Source of the DNA: Paraburkholderia sp.
Lineage (GTDB): Bacteria > Pseudomonadota > Gammaproteobacteria > Burkholderiales > Burkholderiaceae
NCBI RefSeq assembly: GCF_028283785.1
Contig: NZ_JAPWKB010000005.1
Span: forward strand, 186,001 to 250,000
Reading direction: 5' to 3'
DNA: 64,000 nt
Each line of letters begins with the position of its first letter. The stretch's first letter is position 1. Below are positions 26,419 to 35,244 of the stretch, one piece after another. The notes below the pieces were generated by a model, which did no database searches, was not told the origin of the DNA, and saw only the letters and a program-made list of their open reading frames with translations. Both the position numbers and the translations under genes were made by a program.

Positions 26419-29400
26419 TCAATGTCCTTCGTGCTGCGCGTCGTCCACCTTCGGCGCATCGTCACGGGTGAATCGGGAACGGATCACGACGTAGAACATC
26501 GGGATCAGGAAAATAGCGAAGAACGTCGCGGTCAACATGCCGCCGATCACACCGGTGCCGATTGCGTGCTGGCTGGCCGAACCCGCGCCGTTGCTGATCG
26601 CGAGCGGCATCACGCCGAGAATGAACGCGAGCGACGTCATCAGGATCGGACGCAGGCGCAGACGCGCAGCTTCCACCGCCGCTTCCATCGCCGACATGCC
26701 CTGATCGCGTTGCAGCTCACGGGCGAACTCGACGATCAGAATCGCGTTCTTCGCGGACAGACCCACCGTGGTCAACAGACCGACCTGGAAGAACACGTCG
26801 TTCTCCAGACCGCGCATCGTCACCGCGAGCAGTGCGCCGATCACGCCGAGCGGCACCACCATGATCACCGCGAACGGAATCGACCAGCTTTCGTACAGTG
26901 CCGCGAGACACAGGAACACGACGAGGATCGAGATGCCGTACAGAATCGGCGCCTGCGAACCCGACTGGCGCTCCTGGAACGACAGACCGGTCCATTCGTA
27001 GCCAATTCCCTTCGGCAGTTTCGCGACCAGCTTCTGCATCGCGTCCATCGCCTGGCCGGTACTCTTGCCCGCTGCCGCCTGACCCTGGATTTCGATTGCC
27101 GAAATACCGTTGTAGCGTTCGAGCTTCGGCGAACCGTACGTCCACTCGGTCGATGCGACGGCCGAGAACGGCACCATCGTTCCGCTCGATCCGCGCACAT
27201 ACCATTTCGCGATGTCTTCCGGATTCATCCGGAACTGCGGCTCGGCCTGCACGTACACCTTCTTGATCCGGCCGTCGGTGTCGAGGAAGTTGTTTACGTA
27301 CGCCGATGCCCACGCAATCGAGAACGTCTGATCGACATCGGCGACGGTCACGCCCAGCGACTCCGCTTTCTCGCGATCGACGACCACCTTGAACTGCGGC
27401 GTGTCGCTCAGGCCGTTCGGACGCACGAGTGCGAGCGACGGATCTTTCGCGGCCATGCCGAGCAGCTGGTTACGCGCATTCATCAATGCTTCGTGACCCA
27501 TCGCCGCGTTGTCGGTCAACTCGAAGTCGAAGCCCGACGCCGTACCCAGTTCCGGAATCGACGGCGGATTCACCGGAATCACCATCGCGTCCTTGTAGCC
27601 CGCGTAGTGCCCGAACACACGGCCCACCAGCGCCTGAACCTTCTGGTTCGAATGCTGACGCTGGCTGTAGTCCTTCAGCCGCACGAACACGAGACCCGAG
27701 TTCTGACCGCGACCGGCAAAGCTGAAGCCGTTCACCGTGAACACGGAATCGACCACGTCCTTCTCGTCGTTCAGCAGGTAATCCGACACGTTCTTCAGCG
27801 TGCGCGCGGTGGTTTCCTGCGTGGAACCCGGCGGCGTCTGAACGATCACGAACATCGTGCCCTGATCTTCATCCGGCAGGAACGACTTCGGCAGCTTCAC
27901 GAACAGCACGCCCACCGCGACGATCACCGCCAGATAGATCACCAGCCAGCGACCGGCACGCCGGATCACGTGCTGCACGCCGCTGTGATATTTGTCGCGG
28001 CTCTTGTCGAAGCTGCGATTGAACCAGCCGAAGAAACCCTTCTTCTCGTCGTGATGACCTTGCGGAATCGGCTTCAGGATGGTCGCGCACAGCGCCGGCG
28101 TCAGGACCAGCGCGCACAGCACGGAGAGCACCATGGCTGCGACGATGGTCAGCGAGAACTGACGGTAGATCGCGCCGACCGAGCCGCCCGAGAATGCCAC
28201 CGGCACGAACACCGCCGACAGCACCAGCGCCACGCCGACCAGCGCGCCGGTAATCTGGTCCATTGCCTTGCGGGTCGCCTCGCGTGGCGACAGGCCTTCT
28301 TCGGCCATCACCCGCTCGACGTTTTCAACCACCACGATCGCATCGTCGACCAGCAAGCCGATCGCCAGCACGAGACCGAACATCGACAGCGTATTGATCG
28401 AGAAACCCGCCGCCGACATGATCGCGAACGTGCCGAGCAGCACCACCGGCACCGCGATCGTCGGGATCAGCGTGGCACGCAGGTTTTGCAGGAACAGGTA
28501 CATCACGAGGAACACCAGCACGATGCCTTCGATCAGCGTCTTCACGACTTCTTCGATCGACTGCTTCACGAACGGCGTCGTGTCGTACGGGTAATTCACC
28601 TTCAGCCCGTGCGGGAAGTTCTGCGACAGCGAATCGATCTTCGCGCGCACCAGTTGCGCGGTTTGCAGCGCATTCGCGCCGGTCGCCAGCTGGATACCGA
28701 AGCCGGCTGTCGGCTGACCGTTGAACTTGGTGTCGAAGTTATAGTTTTCGCCACCGAGTTCGACCCGCGCCACATCGCGGATGCGAACCTGCGAACCATC
28801 CTGATTCACCTTCAGCAGCACGTTCTCGAACTGCTCGGGCGTCTGCAGCAAGGTTGCCTGCGTGATGGTCGCCTGCAACGCCTGGCCCGGCACCGACGGC
28901 GTGCCGCCGAGCGAACCTGCGGCCACCTGGACGTTCTGGTTGGTCAGCGCGGTCTGCACATCGACCGGCGTCAGGCTGTACTTGTTCAACTTGTTCGCAT
29001 CGAGCCACACGCGCATCGCGAACTGCGTGCCGAACAGCTGCACCGTGCCCACGCCATCGACCCGGCTGACCGGATCTTCGACATGCGACGCGACGTAGTT
29101 GGCGAGGTCGTAGCGGTCCATGCTGCCGTCGGTGGACACGAAGGCCATCACCATCAGGAAGCTGCTGCTCGACTTCGTCACCTTGGTGCCCTGCTGCTGC
29201 ACCGCTTCCGGCAACAGCGGCGTCGCCAGTTGCAGTTTGTTCTGCACCTGAACCTGCGCGATGTCCGGATTGGTGCCGGCGGCGAACGTCAGCGTAATGG
29301 TCGCGCTGCCCGAGTCATCGGACGTGGACGACAGATACAGCAAGTGGTCGAGACCGCTCATCTGCTGTTCGATCACCTGCGTGACGGTGTTTTCCACCGT

Positions 29401-29565
29401 CTTCGCCGATGCGCCCGGATACGTGGCGCTGATCTGCACGGCCGGCGGCGCGATGGTCGGATACTGCGCGACCGGCAGATTGAAAATGGACGCGACCCCC
29501 GCAAGCATCAGGATGATCGCGATCACCCATGCAAAGATCGGGCGGTCGATAAAGAATTTTGCCAT
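26419..29565 (-). CDS. bpeB: RND multidrug efflux permease, AcrB/MexB/BpeB type
   Basis: A 1048-residue inner-membrane pump (AcrB 1049). N-terminus [23 protein letters not shown] is canonical. Proton-relay aspartates are in [18 protein letters not shown], and the C-terminal block has [14 protein letters not shown]. The porter and docking domains are intact, with the family segment [21 protein letters not shown]. It exports hydrophobic drugs and possibly signalling molecules in partnership with an AcrA-like adaptor and an OprM-like channel. The pump and channel genes are intact, but the adaptor gene upstream is frameshifted in this sequence. Confidence 0.94.
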   Translation of the reverse strand: MAKFFIDRPIFAWVIAIILMLAGVASIFNLPVAQYPTIAPPAVQISATYPGASAKTVENTVTQVIEQQMSGLDHLLYLSSTSDDSGSATITLTFAAGTNPDIAQVQVQNKLQLATPLLPEAVQQQGTKVTKSSSSFLMVMAFVSTDGSMDRYDLANYVASHVEDPVSRVDGVGTVQLFGTQFAMRVWLDANKLNKYSLTPVDVQTALTNQNVQVAAGSLGGTPSVPGQALQATITQATLLQTPEQFENVLLKVNQDGSQVRIRDVARVELGGENYNFDTKFNGQPTAGFGIQLATGANALQTAQLVRAKIDSLSQNFPHGLKVNYPYDTTPFVKQSIEEVVKTLIEGIVLVFLVMYLFLQNLRATLIPTIAVPVVLLGTFAIMSAAGFSINTLSMFGLVLAIGLLVDDAIVVVENVERVMAEEGLSPREATRKAMDQITGALVGVALVLSAVFVPVAFSGGSVGAIYRQFSLTIVAAMVLSVLCALVLTPALCATILKPIPQGHHDEKKGFFGWFNRSFDKSRDKYHSGVQHVIRRAGRWLVIYLAVIVAVGVLFVKLPKSFLPDEDQGTMFVIVQTPPGSTQETTARTLKNVSDYLLNDEKDVVDSVFTVNGFSFAGRGQNSGLVFVRLKDYSQRQHSNQKVQALVGRVFGHYAGYKDAMVIPVNPPSIPELGTASGFDFELTDNAAMGHEALMNARNQLLGMAAKDPSLALVRPNGLSDTPQFKVVVDREKAESLGVTVADVDQTFSIAWASAYVNNFLDTDGRIKKVYVQAEPQFRMNPEDIAKWYVRGSSGTMVPFSAVASTEWTYGSPKLERYNGISAIEIQGQAAAGKSTGQAMDAMQKLVAKLPKGIGYEWTGLSFQERQSGSQAPILYGISILVVFLCLAALYESWSIPFAVIMVVPLGVIGALLAVTMRGLENDVFFQVGLLTTVGLSAKNAILIVEFARELQRDQGMSAMEAAVEAARLRLRPILMTSLAFILGVMPLAISNGAGSASQHAIGTGVIGGMLTATFFAIFLIPMFYVVIRSRFTRDDAPKVDDAQHEGH

Positions 29566-29577
29566 CAGGCGCTCCGC

Positions 29578-30764
29578 TTATTGCGCGCTGGACGCGCTGG
29601 CTGCACCCGATGCAGGCGTCGCCGGCAACTGTGCGTCGACCGTCTTCACCGTCATGCCGGGTTGCACTTTGCTGGTGCCCTGAACGATCACGCGGTCGCC
29701 TTCCTTCAGGCCGCTTTCGACGATCCAGTTCGCGTCCTGCGTGCCGGACGTCACCAGCGTGCGCAATGCGACCTTGTCGTCGGCACCGACCACGAGCGCC
29801 GTCGGGTTGCCCTTCTGGTCATGCGTCACGCCGACCTGCGGCACGACGATCGCCTGTTCGTTGATGCCTTCCTCGATGCGCGCACGCACGAACATGCCCG
29901 GCAGCAGCACGCGTTTGTCGTTCTTGAAGGTGGCGCGCACCGTCACCGAGCCGGTCGTCTGATCGACGGTGACATCGGAGAATTCGAGCTTGCCCGGTTC
30001 GCTGTACGGCTGGCCGTCTTCGAGAATCAGCGTGACCTTCGCGGCATTCGGGCCGCTCAGTTTCAGACGGCCTTCCTGCGCGTCGCGGCGCAGTTTCAGA
30101 CCGGCGAGGCTCGATTGCGTCAGATCGACGTAGACCGGATCGAGCTGCTGCACGGTGGCGAGCAAGGTTGCGGCGCTCGACTGCACGTATGCGCCTTCCG
30201 TCACCGACGACTTGCCGATCTGGCCGCTGATCGGCGAGGTCACGCTGGTGTAACCGAGGTTGATCTGCGCGGTATCGACCGCCGCCTTGCCGGCTTGCAC
30301 GTCGGCGGCGTCCTGCCCTTCGGTGGCCACGGCGTTGTCGTAATCCTGCTTCGAGATCGCGTTGGCCGCGACCAGCACCTTGTAGCGCTCTGCTTCCGCA
30401 TGCGCCGACACCAGCGTCGCCTGCGCCTTCGCGAGCGTCGCCTTCGCGCTGTTCAACGACGCGATGTACGGCGCCGGATCGATCTGATACAGACGCTGGC
30501 CGCTTTCACCTGGCTGCCTTCCGTGAACTCGCGCTTCAGGACGATGCCGTCCGCACGCGCACGGACTTCCGCCACCAGAAACGCGTTGACGCGACCCGGC
30601 AGTTCAGTCACGACAGGCACGCTGGTCGGTTTAACGGTGACGATTCCGACTTCGGGAATCTGCGGCGCTTGAGACGCCTGTTTTTCGCCGCACGCAGCGA
30701 CGAACGACAGCGCGGCGAGTGCCGCGATCAGGCGATAAGGAAGCGGATGTGAGGGCCTTGGCAT
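29578..30764 (-). pseudogene. bpeA: RND periplasmic adaptor, BpeA/AcrA type, broken by a one-base frameshift
   Basis: Together the two frames encode a complete adaptor of about 395 residues. The first frame (30764 down to about 30500) gives a lipoprotein signal (LSFVAACGEK) and the first barrel-sandwich half ending EGSQVKA; the second frame continues GQRLYQIDPAPYIASLN through the hairpin, second sandwich half (LGYTSVTSPISGQIG) and barrel to the C-terminus. The join is at 30499-30502, where the coding strand reads GCGGCC and the family sequence would need GCGGGCC: one G is missing. Either the strain has lost the adaptor or the base was miscalled. The gene lies 12 bp before the pump gene and is divergent from a TetR regulator. 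Confidence 0.88.
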
Positions 30765-30901
30765 GGACGACCTGAACGAAAATTGGACGGGAGCCTCAGC
30801 GCACAAATTAAAATTTATTGCACGCCGACACACTAAGCCGCCGACGATAGTAGAGATCACGCACGCGAGGGTTACCGCCACCAATCAACAGTAAGACTCG
30901 T

Positions 30902-30915
30902 TAAGCAACCGCTTA
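30902..30915. promoter_or_regulatory. Inverted repeat, candidate TetR operator of the efflux operon
   Basis: TAAGC-AACC-GCTTA, a 5-bp-arm inverted repeat in the 238-bp gap between the divergent adaptor and TetR genes. Position fits an operator serving both promoters; binding is inferred. Confidence 0.45.
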
Positions 30916-31002
30916 GATCACCGCTCTAAGATCGGCCCGTTATCAAGTCAGCGGTATCGCGAGAGTCCTCTCGTCGCACGCCGCTGAAGGATGGAAGCAA
31001 GG

Positions 31003-31668
31003 ATGAGACGGACACGGCAGCAGGCGCTCGACACACGCGCAAGAATCATCGACGCGGCCGAGCGGGCGTTCTTCTCGCGCGGCGCGACCCGCACGTCGCT
31101 CGACGACATTGCCCGGGAAGCGGGCGTCACACGTGGCGCGGTATATGGCCACTTCAAGAACAAAGAGGCGGTGTTTCTGGCGATGTTCGAATGCTCGGAC
31201 CTGCCGCTCGATCCCTTCGCGATCGCGCCGACGAGCGACGAAAACGACGCAAGCGATCCGCTGCAATGCCTGCGCGCGGATCTGCATCGACGCCTGCGCG
31301 AGGCGCTCCACGCGGGCAAGGCGCGGCGTCTGTACAGCATTGCGTTCACCAAATGCGAGAGCGCACCGGAGACCGCCGACTTCTGCGAGCGGATTCACAT
31401 GGCGGGCATGCGCGCGGAAGCGCAGATCGAAGCCGTGTTGCAACGCGCGGTCGCGCTGGGTCAGTTGCCCGCCGATCTCGACGCGCGGCAGTCCGCGAAT
31501 TTCATTCACGCGGTACTCACCGGCTTCTTTAGAAAGCGACTGATGATGCCGGCACAAGCGCGCGCCGATCTCGATGCCGATCAGATCGTCTCCACCGCGT
31601 TCCGCTGTCTCGCCGAAACGCGGGCTGCCCCGGCAGCGCAAGCCGTAATAAACTGTAAGGGCGCCTAA
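31003..31668 (+). CDS. TetR/AcrR-family repressor of the efflux operon (BpeR/TtgR-like)
   Basis: About 221 residues from ATG 31003 (an ATG at 30991 would add four residues). The TetR helix-turn-helix lies at residues about 8-55 (TRARIIDAAERAFFSRGATRTSLDDIAREAGVTRGAVYGHFKNKEAV in outline), closest in pattern to AcrR/TtgR/BpeR; the C-terminal ligand pocket is of the MAATS type (AFTKCESA). It is divergent from the adaptor-pump-channel operon, the standard arrangement for a local drug-responsive repressor. Confidence 0.88.
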   Translation: MRRTRQQALDTRARIIDAAERAFFSRGATRTSLDDIAREAGVTRGAVYGHFKNKEAVFLAMFECSDLPLDPFAIAPTSDENDASDPLQCLRADLHRRLREALHAGKARRLYSIAFTKCESAPETADFCERIHMAGMRAEAQIEAVLQRAVALGQLPADLDARQSANFIHAVLTGFFRKRLMMPAQARADLDADQIVSTAFRCLAETRAAPAAQAVINCKGA

Positions 31669-31697
31669 GACGCCGGAAGCGCTTCCGCCCCGTCTTA
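31666..31697 (+). terminator. Stem-loop at the TetR stop codon
   Basis: TAAGACG (31666-31672) pairs with CGTCTTA (31691-31697), enclosing CGGAAGC/GCTTCCG. It begins with the TAA stop codon. There is no T-tract, so termination is uncertain. Confidence 0.4.
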
Positions 31698-31793
31698 CGC
31701 TACATTTCGTGGAGCCTACGCCGTGCGGCGCAACATCGTCGTGCGGGCTTTCGTGAGCGCTACTTGTCCGCCCCCAACTCCGGCCGCCCAATC

Positions 31794-32528
31794 ATGTCCG
31801 ACACGCCTATCCAGGTCCTTCTGGTCGACGACGACGAAGCTCTTCGCGATCTGTTGCGAACGTTCTTCCAGCAACGCGGCGTCGAAATCTCCGTCCTGCA
31901 CGACGCGACGCATCTCGCGCGCCGTCTCGAACGCGAACGCCCTTCGATCATCGTGCTAGACCTGATGATGCCCGGCGTGGACGGCCTGACCGCATTGCGT
32001 CAATTGCGCTCGAGCGGCGACACGATTCCCGTGATCATGCTGACCGCGCGTGCGGACGGCGTGGATCGCGTGATCGGTCTCGAACTCGGCGCCGACGATT
32101 ACCTCGGCAAGCCGTTCATGCCGCAAGAACTGCTCGCGCGGATTCATGCGGTGTTACGCCGTCATGCGGCGTTGCCGGCTGCTGTCCCCGCCGAAAAGCG
32201 CGACGCGATCCGTTTCGGCCGCTTCCGCCTCGACTTCGCCACGCGCACGCTGTTCCGCGACGAAGAACCGCTCAAGCTCAAGGGCAGCGAATATGCGCTG
32301 CTCGAAGTGCTCGCGACCCATCCGATGGAAACGCTGTCGCGCGCCAAGCTCGTGGATCTGCTGCACGGTCCCGGCGCCGACGTGACCGAGCGCGGCATCG
32401 ACGTGCCGGTGTGGCGTCTGCGCCGCCTGCTCGAAGACGATCCCGCCAACCCGCGCCGCATCCAGACGATGCGCGGCGTGGGCTACATGTTCGTCCCTGG
32501 CGACAGTGACGAAGAAGAACCTGCTTGA
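31794..32528 (+). CDS. OmpR-family response regulator
   Basis: A 244-residue transcription factor: receiver domain with the phosphorylatable Asp at about residue 56 (IIVLDLMMPG), the conserved MLTAR and GKPF (LGKPFMPQE), and a C-terminal OmpR winged helix ending RIQTMRGVGYMFVPG. The ATG at 31794 is preferred; an in-frame TTG lies 30 bp earlier. The histidine kinase start overlaps the stop by one base (TGATG), so the two are translationally coupled. The pattern resembles OmpR/RisA; the signal is unknown. Confidence 0.9.
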   Translation: MSDTPIQVLLVDDDEALRDLLRTFFQQRGVEISVLHDATHLARRLERERPSIIVLDLMMPGVDGLTALRQLRSSGDTIPVIMLTARADGVDRVIGLELGADDYLGKPFMPQELLARIHAVLRRHAALPAAVPAEKRDAIRFGRFRLDFATRTLFRDEEPLKLKGSEYALLEVLATHPMETLSRAKLVDLLHGPGADVTERGIDVPVWRLRRLLEDDPANPRRIQTMRGVGYMFVPGDSDEEEPA

Positions 32529-33802
32529 TGAAAAACCCCCTCAATACGCTGTTTGGCCGTCTTGCCCTGATGATGGTCGGTCTGATCGTCATCGTTCACC
32601 TGACCTCGATGTTCGTGGTCGACAACGAGCGCGGCGCGGTCGATGCGAGCCATGTCAGGCGCAACGTCGAAGTCGCAGTCAAGGCGGAGCACGCCGGCGT
32701 GCTCGACGCGGAACATATCCGCAAGATCCTCGACGTGACGATCGTGCCGGCCTCGCAGCGCATCGCCGAAGGTTGCCCCGCGCCCTGCATCAACACGACC
32801 GGTCCGTTCGACCGCGATCTGCGCAACGCGCTGCCGCCCGGCAGCAATGTCGTGATCGACGGAGAGCACGGGCGGATCTGGATCCGCTACGGCGCCGAAT
32901 CCACCTGGCTCAGGCTCGATAGCGCGGCGCTCACGCCACGGCGCTTTCTGAGCGCGTCGGCGTTGATGCTTGTGTTCGCGGTGATGATCGCGCTGTTCGG
33001 CGCGTGGCAGATTCAACGGCCGATGCACCGGCTTGCAATGGCCGCGCGCGAGTTTCGCGTCGGCCATCGCGCGCCGGTCGTCAGAGCGAGCGGTCCACGC
33101 GAGCTGAAAGAACTGATCGTCGACTTCAACCAGATGGTCCACGATCTCGCGCAGGCCGATCAGGAGCGCGCGGTGATGCTTGCCGGTGTCGCACACGATC
33201 TGCGCGCGCCGATCACGCGGATGCAGGTCCGCGCCGATCTGCTGCCCGACGAAGCGACCCGTCGCGGCTTTCTGCGCGATTCGGAATCGCTGTCGCGGAT
33301 CGTCACGCAGTTTCTCGACTTCGCGCGCGAAACCGCCGACGCGTCGCCGCACGCCAGCGTCGATGCGCATTGCAAGCGCAATTACGGCGATACGCTCGAT
33401 GAAGACCCGCTGGTGGAACTCGATCTGCACGCGGGTGACGGCTTCCGGCTGCCGCTCGTCGATCTCGACCGCATTCTGTCGAACCTGATCGAGAACGCGC
33501 TGACCTACGGCGACCCCACCGTCGACATCTCCACCTTCAAGCGCGAAGGCAACTTCGTGCTGGTGGTGCGCGATCACGGCGCGGGTATTCCGCCCGACCA
33601 GCTCGATCGTGCATTGCAACCGTTTGTACGACTCGATCAGGCGCGCAGCGGCGACGCGCATTGCGGCCTCGGACTCGCCATCGTGCGTCGTCTGGTGCGC
33701 TATAACGGCGGCTCGTTCAAGGCGGAAAACGCGGAAGGCGGTGGCTTCAAGGTGTCGATGACGTTTCCGGCGAGCAACGGCGGCACGCGCAACGGCAACT
33801 GA
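32528..33802 (+). CDS. Membrane sensor histidine kinase (EnvZ/RisS-like)
   Basis: A 424-residue kinase. TM1 (about 11-31) and TM2 (about 141-160) border a roughly 110-residue periplasmic domain containing a close cysteine pair (EGCPAPC, residues 83 and 87). Then HAMP, the phospho-acceptor H-box AGVAHDLRAPITRM (His about 223), and the ATPase domain with NLIENALTYG, DHGAGIPP and GLGLAIVRRLV. It partners the overlapping response regulator gene. The HDLRxP form of the H-box is the EnvZ/RisS type. Confidence 0.9.
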   Translation: MKNPLNTLFGRLALMMVGLIVIVHLTSMFVVDNERGAVDASHVRRNVEVAVKAEHAGVLDAEHIRKILDVTIVPASQRIAEGCPAPCINTTGPFDRDLRNALPPGSNVVIDGEHGRIWIRYGAESTWLRLDSAALTPRRFLSASALMLVFAVMIALFGAWQIQRPMHRLAMAAREFRVGHRAPVVRASGPRELKELIVDFNQMVHDLAQADQERAVMLAGVAHDLRAPITRMQVRADLLPDEATRRGFLRDSESLSRIVTQFLDFARETADASPHASVDAHCKRNYGDTLDEDPLVELDLHAGDGFRLPLVDLDRILSNLIENALTYGDPTVDISTFKREGNFVLVVRDHGAGIPPDQLDRALQPFVRLDQARSGDAHCGLGLAIVRRLVRYNGGSFKAENAEGGGFKVSMTFPASNGGTRNGN

Positions 33803-33951
33803 AACACGCGCAACGTGCGCGGACTTTTCGCCGCGCGACCCGGTTCGAGCGGCGGTTTGTCGATACAGAATGTCGAGGCCAGTAAGCGCCTGTAAGCACG
33901 GCATTGCGCCAGATGCGGTTCAATGAATCTTTACCCGTTTGGAGAGATTCG

Positions 33952-34326
33952 ATGACCCATAAACGAACTGCTATTGCCGTGCTGATCGCTATGCTCGGCG
34001 CGGTGTCGATTCCCACTTTCGCGCAGGAAGGCCCTGGCGGCCCGGACGGTCATGGCGGTCCCGGTGATGAACCGATGCGTCACGCGCAACATGGCCCGGA
34101 CGACGGCCCGCGCGGCGGCGATCCGATTCCGCATCGCGACTGGCATCGCGGCGACCGTCTGCCGCCCGACTATCGCGGCCGCAACTACGTCGTCGACGAC
34201 TGGCGCGATCAAGGTCTGCAACCGCCGCCGCGTGGCTATCAATGGGTGGGCGTGAACGGCGACTACGTGCTCGCCGCAGTCGCGACCGGCGTGATCGCGA
34301 ACATCCTGCTGTCGCCGCATCGTTAA
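33952..34326 (+). CDS. RcnB-like small periplasmic protein
   Basis: A 124-residue exported protein from ATG 33952 with GGAGAG 7 bp upstream. The signal peptide ends SIPTFAQE; the mature part is Gly/His/Asp/Pro-rich (GGPDGHGGPGDE, HRDWHRGDRLPPDYRGRNYVV) and ends with the RcnB-family pattern DWRDQGLQPPPRGYQWV, DYVLAAVATGVI. E. coli RcnB affects nickel/cobalt homeostasis, but most relatives are uncharacterised; the histidine-rich part could bind metal (inference). Confidence 0.75.
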   Translation: MTHKRTAIAVLIAMLGAVSIPTFAQEGPGGPDGHGGPGDEPMRHAQHGPDDGPRGGDPIPHRDWHRGDRLPPDYRGRNYVVDDWRDQGLQPPPRGYQWVGVNGDYVLAAVATGVIANILLSPHR

Positions 34327-34631
34327 GCTGAATGACGGGCTGAATTGCCCGTTTAGCATGACCTCTGCATGCACGGATGCGCTGGACGCATGCGTGCATG
34401 CATGATCTGTTTTCGCATGACGTACACGCATGCGCGCATGCAGCGATAACACGAATGTATTGAAGCGAGTTGGGTAGTGTCGCGCCGGACGGCGCAGATG
34501 AACAACGAAGAAAACAACTGAAGACGCGAAACCCGACGAAGCAACGAATGACGAAAATGGCGGCCCTTGAAGCGAATACGGCGACCACTTCCGTCTACGT
34601 CGAGTCTGCTTGACTACTACTACTTGTTCGT
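34327..34631. other. 305-bp gene-free region with hairpin and GCATGC cluster
   Basis: Lies between the RcnB-like gene and tRNA-Val. A small hairpin ACGGGC/GCCCGT (34335-34352) follows the RcnB stop and may terminate it. Five copies of GCATGC lie within 34367-34441. I see no coding sequence in the remainder. Confidence 0.5.
34367..34441. repeat. Cluster of GCATGC palindromes
   Basis: GCATGC occurs at 34367, 34388, 34396, 34428 and 34436, with related GCATG partial copies between. Related motifs recur at 35071-35089 and 37454-37492. Confidence 0.65.
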
Positions 34632-34708
34632 TGGTAGGCTCGATTGGATTCGAACCAACGACCCCCACCATGTCAAGGTGGTGCTCTAACCAACTGAGCT
34701 ACGAGCCT
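34632..34708 (-). tRNA. tRNA-Val (anticodon GAC)
   Basis: A full 77-nt cloverleaf on the minus strand: acceptor AGGCTCG/CGAGCCT, D-arm GCTCAGTTGGTTAGAGC, anticodon stem CCACC/GGTGG with loop TTGACAT (anticodon GAC), T-arm with GGTTCGAATCC, discriminator A and encoded CCA. Confidence 0.96.
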
Positions 34709-35045
34709 ACTGAGGACGCGAATTATAGAGACTTCGTAGCGGCCGCACAAGTGCTAATGCACGTTGAATAAAAAGTCGCGTGAGATCGGCCGGAATCGCG
34801 ATTGCGGCGCTCGCCGCATCGACGCCTTCGGTTCGAATCTCGACCCATGCCCGACACGGCACGACATGCTGTTCGCCTTCGTTCAGCGTGATCGCGACGT
34901 ACGGCGCGTCACCCGCCAGCCAGTCGAGCGACGCATCGCGATACCGGATCCGCAGTGCGCCTTCCAGCACGACGAGTTGCGTGCCTTGCGCGAAGCTTCG
35001 CGCACTCACCTGTCCTGACACATAGCGACGTCTGATCGTATTCAT
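34707..35045 (-). CDS. DUF2917 family protein
   Basis: A 112-residue protein from ATG 35045 (MNTIRRRYVSGQVSARSF). The cupin-like beta-rich core (TQLVVLEGALRIRYRDASLDWLAGD, ITLNEGEQHVVP) is typical of DUF2917, a small uncharacterised family often found divergent from a MocR-type regulator in Burkholderiales, as here. The stop codon overlaps the first two bases of the tRNA-Val gene downstream on the same strand. Function is unknown. Confidence 0.8.
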   Translation of the reverse strand: MNTIRRRYVSGQVSARSFAQGTQLVVLEGALRIRYRDASLDWLAGDAPYVAITLNEGEQHVVPCRAWVEIRTEGVDAASAAIAIPADLTRLFIQRALALVRPLRSLYNSRPQ

Positions 35046-35070
35046 CGTGGATTCCTCACTCGGGTTCGAT

Positions 35071-35089
35071 GCATGCGCTACACGCATGC
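35071..35089. repeat. Palindromic repeat GCATGCG-CTACA-CGCATGC
   Basis: Perfect 7-bp arms with a 5-nt spacer in the DUF2917/MocR divergent gap; the identical 19-bp unit recurs at 37474-37492. Confidence 0.7.
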
Positions 35090-35244
35090 GACCCATCCAG
35101 CGTACGGATCGACGCCGCGAGGCGACAGACTCAGCGCGGTAGAATCTGTTGCGTAACAGCGCACGGTTTCGCGCATCTGTTCCGGCCGGAATTCCGTGCG
35201 TCTGTATCTGGCGCGTCGCGCGTCGAACCGGCACCATCCACGCA

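Noticed and set aside
26323..30672. A 1449-codon open frame on the plus strand opposite the BpeB-type pump and adaptor genes
   Set aside because: The translation is Arg/His/Asp-rich with no domains and mirrors a real membrane pump on the other strand. Such frames arise from high-GC codon bias.
34367..34441. GCATGC cluster considered as a CRISPR array or integration site next to tRNA-Val
   Set aside because: Units are only 6-8 bp with irregular spacing and no spacers. There is no integrase gene or repeat of the tRNA 3' end nearby.
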